The notes under the pieces are model-generated. The model was not told where the DNA came from, ran no database searches, and saw nothing but the letters and a program-made list of their open reading frames with translations. The translations under genes were made by a program, and so were the position numbers. 10,521 nt of DNA from an uncultured Collinsella sp. Lineage in GTDB: Bacteria; Actinomycetota; Coriobacteriia; Coriobacteriales; Coriobacteriaceae. Positions 7,194 to 10,521 of the stretch are shown here, one piece after another (position 1 is the first letter of the stretch; every line of letters starts with the position of its first letter). The stretch lies in NCBI GenBank assembly GCA_900551555.1, contig URWC01000055.1, positions 1-10,521 of the forward strand. The letters run 5' to 3'.

Positions 7194-9097
7194 TAGCAGC
7201 CCTCCTCTCGCGCGACCGTCTTGGATTTAGCAATGTCCGCGACGTTAGAAGAACCGTCTGGGCGACCGATCAGCAAATCTGCCAACTCGTCGGCCAACGA
7301 CTCAACCGTATAGAGCCCGCCGCGACGCAGCGGCACGCCCGCCTCCGTAAGCGCCAGCGCCATACGCTGGGCGGCGGGAACGCCCAAGCCGATCGACTTG
7401 AGCTCATCGGCATGCGCAAACACCTGAGCGGGCGTGCCCTCGGCAAACACCGCGCCCTCGTTCATCACGACAATACGGTCGCAGCAATTGGCCAGGTCAT
7501 CCATGCTGTGCGAAACCATGACAACGGTCAGGCCCTCGCGATGGAGTCGACCGATGAGCCCTAGGAAATCCCTGCGCGCAGCCGGATCGAGCCCCGCCAT
7601 GGGTTCATCGAGCACCAGGACTTCGGGCTCCATGGCGAGTACGCCGGCGAATGCCACACGCCGTTGCTGACCGCCCGAAAGCTCAAAGGGACTCTTGTCG
7701 CCGACCGTGGAAAGGTCGAGGCCCACGCGCGAGAGCGATGTCTCAACGCGGCGGGCAACCTCGGCCTGCGACAAGCCAAGGTTGTGCGGACCAAACGCCA
7801 CGTCCTGCGCCACGGTTTCGGCAAACAGCTGACGCTCGGGATATTGAAACACCACGCCGACCTTGGCCTTAACCGCGGCGGCGTCTTTCTTGTTTGACAG
7901 ATCGAGCCCCAGCGCGCGAACGGATCCCTCCTGAGGGCGAATCAAACCGTTGAGATGCTGGACCAGCGTCGACTTACCCGAACCGGTATGACCTGCTAGC
8001 CCCAGGAACTCGCCGCGACGCACCGTCAGCGATACATCGCGCAGCGCCCACGGGCTGCTGGGGTCGTTTCCCCAGAGAGCCTGTTTGCTCGATTTGCCCG
8101 CAGTGGCCGAGCGCTTATGCCAGCGGCGGCGCTCGCGCGGACTGAGCGAATAACTGTACGAAACATGGGATAGCTCGATGACGGGCTCCGACGCGTTCCC
8201 CTCGTTGCCAACCGGAACAGTGCCGTCAGCGATTTCCCACTGGGATACGGAAGACTGCCCCGCGATGTCTGCTCCACTTCGCTCGGTATAGACCTGCGCA
8301 ACCTCGGTAACCATATCCGCCTCGCGCACCTGCGCGTGAACGGGCACACCCTTCGCACGAAGTGCCCTACCTAGACAGCACGACGCCGGCATATCCAGGT
8401 TCAGCCGTGCAAGTTCGTCCGCCCGCGTCAAGATCTCCTCGGGCGTACCGAGCATGGCAACGCGGCCCGCCTGGAAGACAGCAACGCGATCGGCCTCAGC
8501 GGCCTCTTCCATAAAGTGCGTAATCATCACGATGGTCATGCCGCGTTCGTGCAGCGCGTGACAGGCCTTCATAAGGCCCTTGCGCCCGCGCGGATCGAGC
8601 ATCGAGGACGCCTCGTCCAAAATGAGCACACGCGGCTCCATGGCGAGCACGCCGGCAAGCGCCACGCGCTGCTTTTGTCCGCCCGAGAGAGCGTGGGTCT
8701 CGTGGCGCTCAAAGCCCACCAGACCCACGGCCTTCAGCGCCTCGCGCACGCGCTGCGCGATCTGGGCCGATTCGACCCCTAAGTTCTCGGGACCAAACGC
8801 AACATCGTCCTCGACAAGCGTCGCCACCAGCTGGTCGTCGGGATTCTGGAACACCATGCCCGCAGTCGAGCGGATGTCGTAGACCAGCTCGGGATCGGAC
8901 GCGTCCATGCCGTTGACGCACACCGTTCCCGTATCGGGCTGCAGCAGCGCGTTCAGATGCTTGGCAAACGTCGACTTGCCCGACCCGTTTCCGCCGAGGA
9001 TGCAGAAAAACTCGCCATCCGCGATGTTCAGATCGATGCCATCGAGCGCCAGTGCAGCACCGTCATAGCTAAAGGAAACGCCCCGACACTCAATCAT
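7193..9097 (-). CDS. ecfA: Fused double ATPase of an ECF transporter (EcfA1-EcfA2 in one chain)
   Basis: A 634-residue protein with two complete ABC ATPase domains that power vitamin uptake. Domain 1 has Walker A GGNGSGKST (35-43), Q-loop FQNPDDQ (Q84), LSGGQ (137-141), Walker B LILDEAS (158-164) and switch H194. Domain 2 has GHTGSGKST (369-377), FQYPERQ (Q418), LSGGQ (473-477), LVLDEPMAGLDP (494-505) and H530. In Firmicutes these are usually two genes, ecfA1 and ecfA2. Here one frame carries both, joined by about 70 residues (240-310) plus a charged insertion at 318-348 within the start of domain 2. All catalytic residues are present in both halves. Its ATG overlaps the ribU stop in ATGA. 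Confidence 0.95.
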   Translation of the reverse strand: MIECRGVSFSYDGAALALDGIDLNIADGEFFCILGGNGSGKSTFAKHLNALLQPDTGTVCVNGMDASDPELVYDIRSTAGMVFQNPDDQLVATLVEDDVAFGPENLGVESAQIAQRVREALKAVGLVGFERHETHALSGGQKQRVALAGVLAMEPRVLILDEASSMLDPRGRKGLMKACHALHERGMTIVMITHFMEEAAEADRVAVFQAGRVAMLGTPEEILTRADELARLNLDMPASCCLGRALRAKGVPVHAQVREADMVTEVAQVYTERSGADIAGQSSVSQWEIADGTVPVGNEGNASEPVIELSHVSYSYSLSPRERRRWHKRSATAGKSSKQALWGNDPSSPWALRDVSLTVRRGEFLGLAGHTGSGKSTLVQHLNGLIRPQEGSVRALGLDLSNKKDAAAVKAKVGVVFQYPERQLFAETVAQDVAFGPHNLGLSQAEVARRVETSLSRVGLDLSTVGDKSPFELSGGQQRRVAFAGVLAMEPEVLVLDEPMAGLDPAARRDFLGLIGRLHREGLTVVMVSHSMDDLANCCDRIVVMNEGAVFAEGTPAQVFAHADELKSIGLGVPAAQRMALALTEAGVPLRRGGLYTVESLADELADLLIGRPDGSSNVADIAKSKTVAREEGC

Positions 9098-9684
9098 GCG
9101 CGGCCTTTGACCTGGTCCTTTTTAGGCGTGATGAGGTTGGAGACCGCCTTGTACACCGCCAGCGTCAACACCGAGTTAAGCACGGTCTTGATGAGGTTGA
9201 ACGGCAGCACGGCAGGAATCATGAGCGGGGCGATCACATCGACTGAGCCATACCAGAACCAAACGCCAATGGTAAGGTTTGCGACCATAGACAGCGCTGT
9301 AGCGGCAATGACACCGAGCACCAGGCCAATCACGGCACCCTTATAGGTGTGCATCTTCTGGTAGACGATAGCCGCAGGCAGAATATAGCCCATCGTGGCA
9401 ACCAAGTTCATAAGCGCGCCGACCCAGTCGCCCGTGGTAAGCGCATGGATAACGATCGCCATAGCGGCAACAGCGGTGCCGGCACCGGGGCCATATGCAA
9501 ACCCACACACCATCGCCGGCACCAGCGACGGGTCGTAGGTCAAAAACGGCGCCGAAGGAAGGATGGGCAGCTGCACGTACATAAACAGGGCACCCAAGGC
9601 GCACATCAACGCCATGGTAACGAGCTGTTTGGTGCTCCACCTATTCGTGTTCTCAAAATGGATATGCTGCGACTGTTCAGACAT
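9094..9684 (-). CDS. ribU: Riboflavin ECF transporter S component RibU
   Basis: A 196-residue membrane protein that binds riboflavin and feeds it to the EcfA/EcfT module. About six hydrophobic segments are visible. The stretch after the first helix, LPILPSAPFLTYDPSLVPA (39-57), and the late PFNLIKTVLN (161-170) match RibU proteins, and the FMN riboswitch just upstream confirms the substrate. The start at 9684 is chosen because AGGTG (9690-9694 on the plus map) lies five bases before it. An in-frame ATG seven codons upstream (9703-9705) overlaps the closing P1 stem of the riboswitch and lacks its own site. First gene of ribU-ecfA-ecfT and the two PPOX-family genes. Confidence 0.94.
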   Translation of the reverse strand: MSEQSQHIHFENTNRWSTKQLVTMALMCALGALFMYVQLPILPSAPFLTYDPSLVPAMVCGFAYGPGAGTAVAAMAIVIHALTTGDWVGALMNLVATMGYILPAAIVYQKMHTYKGAVIGLVLGVIAATALSMVANLTIGVWFWYGSVDVIAPLMIPAVLPFNLIKTVLNSVLTLAVYKAVSNLITPKKDQVKGRA

Positions 9685-9699
9685 AAGATCACCTGCCTC

Positions 9700-9876
9700 T
9701 TTCATCCGGACTCTAACCGTTGGTACTGGTATCTCACCAGTTCAGCCGGCATGCGAACCAACGCACACACGGGTCGCGGACTCATCGGCTCGGCCGCAGG
9801 CACTTTACCTGCGCCACGGCGCCCCTGTGGCACCGCCCGATTTACCGCCAGTGGGGAATTCCACCCCGCCCTGAAA
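9700..9876 (-). ncRNA. FMN riboswitch (RFN element)
   Basis: Read on the minus strand, the conserved RFN blocks appear in order: P1 strand TTTCAG, the GGGGTGGAATTCCCC P2 hairpin, CTGGCGGTAAA, a long variable arm, GAGTCCGCGACCCG, GCCGGCTGAACTGGTGAGATACCAGT and finally AACGGTTAGAGTCCGGATGAAA, closing P1 (9872-9876 with 9700-9704). FMN binding normally lowers expression of riboflavin genes. No hairpin with a T tract lies between the element and the ribU start. The ribosome site begins directly after P1, so control of translation initiation is the likely mode. Confidence 0.96.
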
Positions 9877-9887
9877 CAGCAATTGCA

Positions 9888-9915
9888 AGTGTAGCACCAG
9901 TAGGCTATCGCGCAA
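9888..9915 (-). promoter_or_regulatory. Probable sigma-70-type promoter of the ribU operon
   Basis: On the minus strand, TTGCGC (9910-9915) and TACACT (9888-9893) are separated by 16 bp, and TG one base before the -10 makes it an extended -10. Transcription would start near 9881, a few bases before the first riboswitch stem, which is the expected geometry. Confidence comes mainly from this position. Confidence 0.65.
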
Positions 9916-9935
9916 GTATGCCGAGGGTAATTTGT

Positions 9936-9973
9936 GGTGGGGACTAGTTGCCGCAACTACCACGTTCCCCACC
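9936..9973. repeat. Bipartite inverted repeat upstream of the ribU promoter
   Basis: GGTGGGGA (9936-9943) pairs with TCCCCACC (9966-9973), and inside it AGTTG (9946-9950) pairs with CAACT (9954-9958) around a three-base loop. It lies just upstream of the -35 of the ribU promoter. No T tract follows on either strand. It may be a terminator remnant, a protein site or a dispersed intergenic repeat. Confidence 0.4.
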
Positions 9974-9992
9974 CATCCCAAAGTAGCGCGCC

Positions 9993-10013
9993 TTTCGCGG
10001 CAAAGCCGCGAAA
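9993..10013. repeat. Perfect 8-bp hairpin, REP-like
   Basis: TTTCGCGG (9993-10000) and CCGCGAAA (10006-10013) enclose the loop CAAAG. It is one of two strong dyads in the roughly 200 bp between the ribU promoter and the insertion sequence. No gene was recognised in that stretch. Without genome-wide counts it cannot be called a repeat family. Confidence 0.4.
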
Positions 10014-10131
10014 CAGCGACCGGGACACGTATCCCCATCAGCCACGATCTCCGCCCACGCCGACCTCAAGGCCGTAAACGCAGGGGATCCGGGGGCGTGA
10101 CGGGGTTTCTCTCCGGAACATTCCGCACTGA

Positions 10132-10137
10132 TATTTT
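10132..10137 (+). promoter_or_regulatory. Possible -10 element of the bridge RNA
   Basis: TATTTT sits in the only AT-rich patch of the left end, about 12 bases before the first stem-loop. No acceptable -35 is found 16-18 bp upstream (10109-10114 is TTCTCT-like). In IS110 elements the -35 is often supplied by the right end when the excised circle forms, which would explain its absence here. Weak evidence on its own. Confidence 0.35.
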
Positions 10138-10143
10138 CTGTAT

Positions 10144-10384
10144 TGAAGACGTCGATGATGCACCCGTATACCATTGACGTCGACACCATCAGATGCGGAC
10201 CGCGCGGTGACCCCACATTCCGCTGGCGCCCACAGGGCTGCCCTCGTTTCCTGACATGTCCCGCGCGGGCCGCGGCGAGCCGAGACCGCCGCATGACCTA
10301 ATAGGAGCATGGAGCGATACCGCGGACCCGAACAACCGCATTCTATCGCGCCCCGTCAGTGTGCCGTCTGCCCGGTCCAGGCGA
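10144..10384 (+). ncRNA. Candidate IS110 bridge RNA
   Basis: Hand folding gives three parts. (1) A 5' stem-loop, 10148-10157 with 10172-10181, 10 bp including one G-U. (2) A target-binding arm: 10194-10211 with 10258-10274, 16 bp with one A-G mismatch and a bulged U at 10208. It closes an internal loop (10212-10224 and 10243-10257) capped by hairpin 10225-10231 with 10235-10242. (3) A donor-binding arm: 10284-10297 with 10366-10377, with a bulged U at 10294. It closes a second internal loop (10298-10313 and 10350-10365) capped by 10314-10325 with 10336-10349. Order and position match the IS621 bridge RNA. Ends are approximate. A competing hairpin (10272-10277 with 10287-10292) exists, so the fold needs computation. 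Confidence 0.72.
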
Positions 10385-10407
10385 GCACGGAAAGAACGGA
10401 GCGAGAC

Positions 10408-10521
10408 ATGCAAAACGAATCGACACCCGGCGCCCGCGGGCCGGTCTTCTGCGGGGTCGACACCCACGCCGACTCGCACTGGCTGTGCGTCCTGGACTGG
10501 AGGGGCCGCAAGGTCCTGTCC
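10408..10521 (+). CDS. IS110-family transposase/recombinase, N-terminal 38 codons (partial)
   Basis: The visible residues include FCGVDTHADSHWLCVLD (14-30), the first strand of the RuvC-like DEDD domain. D18 is the first catalytic acidic residue, and the following THADSHW resembles many actinobacterial IS110 proteins. The protein would act with the left-end RNA to recombine donor and target DNA. GGAG at 10398-10401, six bases before the ATG, supports this start. The frame remains open upstream to 10297 with an in-frame ATG at 10309, but AGGAG there is only one base from it and the segment overlaps the proposed RNA. The catalytic serine domain expected in the C-terminus is outside the window, so intactness is unknown. 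Confidence 0.9.
   Translation, partial: MQNESTPGARGPVFCGVDTHADSHWLCVLDWRGRKVLS

Larger units (their letters stand above)
10126..10521 (+). mobile_element. IS110-family insertion sequence, left end and start of transposase (partial)
   Basis: The transposase N-terminus is IS110-type and is preceded by a long structured non-coding left end, as in the IS110 subgroup. The boundary near 10126 is inferred, not marked by inverted repeats, which this subgroup lacks. A guide-like 9-mer in the left end is identical to DNA ending at 10126, and another segment is complementary to DNA from 10126 onward. The right end and most of the transposase lie beyond the window. Neighbouring host genes are not interrupted: the ribU promoter is about 210 bp away. 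Confidence 0.75.

Noticed and set aside
9944..10125. Minus-strand open frame ending at 9944, possibly a gene remnant cut by the insertion
   Set aside because: The frame is open up to the junction, but the residues match no family I recognise and the stop lies inside a hairpin. Too weak to call a pseudogene without a search.
9932..10177. Plus-strand open frame of 81 codons
   Set aside because: It crosses the two hairpins and the inferred element boundary, has no recognisable domain and no clear ribosome site.
10272..10292. GCGGCG/CGCCGC hairpin in the IS left end
   Set aside because: A perfect 6-bp stem, but it would break the base of both larger arms. The two-arm fold pairs more bases and explains the guide matches, so it is kept only as a competing structure.
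10189..10479. Minus-strand open frame opposite the transposase start
   Set aside because: It is antisense to both the structured RNA and the transposase, and its translation shows no domain.
1..10521. CRISPR arrays, tRNA or rRNA genes
   Set aside because: No regularly spaced direct repeats and no tRNA-like or rRNA-like conserved segments were seen on either strand.

Overview
This 10.5-kb window looks chromosomal and GC-rich. Gene content, codon use and the fused ECF ATPase suggest a Coriobacteriia-type actinobacterium, with Collinsella or a close relative as best guess. That assignment is inference from recall and no marker gene is present. Almost all genes lie on the minus strand, in two operons. 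A partial insertion sequence enters at the right edge on the plus strand.

Left part (about 1-5450). After the last codons of a plus-strand gene and a 26-bp perfect palindrome comes the arginine operon, transcribed right to left as argC, argJ, argB, argD. It encodes the acetyl-cycle route from glutamate to N-acetylornithine and ornithine. ArgJ recycles the acetyl group. ArgB carries the N-terminal extension typical of arginine-sensitive kinases. About 90-120 bp upstream of argC is a pair of dyad elements resembling ArgR operators.

Middle part (about 5360-9920). An FMN-riboswitch operon runs ribU (riboflavin S component), a fused double-ATPase EcfA, ecfT, then two tandem paralogous FMN-binding split-barrel proteins (pyridoxamine-phosphate-oxidase family). 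The first three genes overlap by 4 nt and 1 nt, and the last two follow after 30 and 51 nt. A promoter with an extended -10 and a classic RFN element precede ribU, and a long hairpin follows the last gene. Riboflavin import, its FMN sensor and two probable flavin-binding proteins therefore sit in one transcription unit.

Right part (about 9930-10521). After about 200 bp of non-coding DNA with two hairpins, an IS110-family element begins. Only the first 38 codons of its DEDD transposase are present, but the complete left end is visible. The roughly 280 bp before the transposase fold by eye into the architecture of an IS110 bridge RNA: a 5' stem-loop and two large internal loops, each closed by a stem ending in a bulged U and a GAC/GUC triplet. 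A 9-nt stretch of the first loop is identical to DNA at the inferred left junction. A stretch of the second loop is complementary to the first bases of the element. Both matches place the junction at about 10125-10127 and allow explicit predictions of the empty target site and of the unseen right end. This is the most interesting content of the window.
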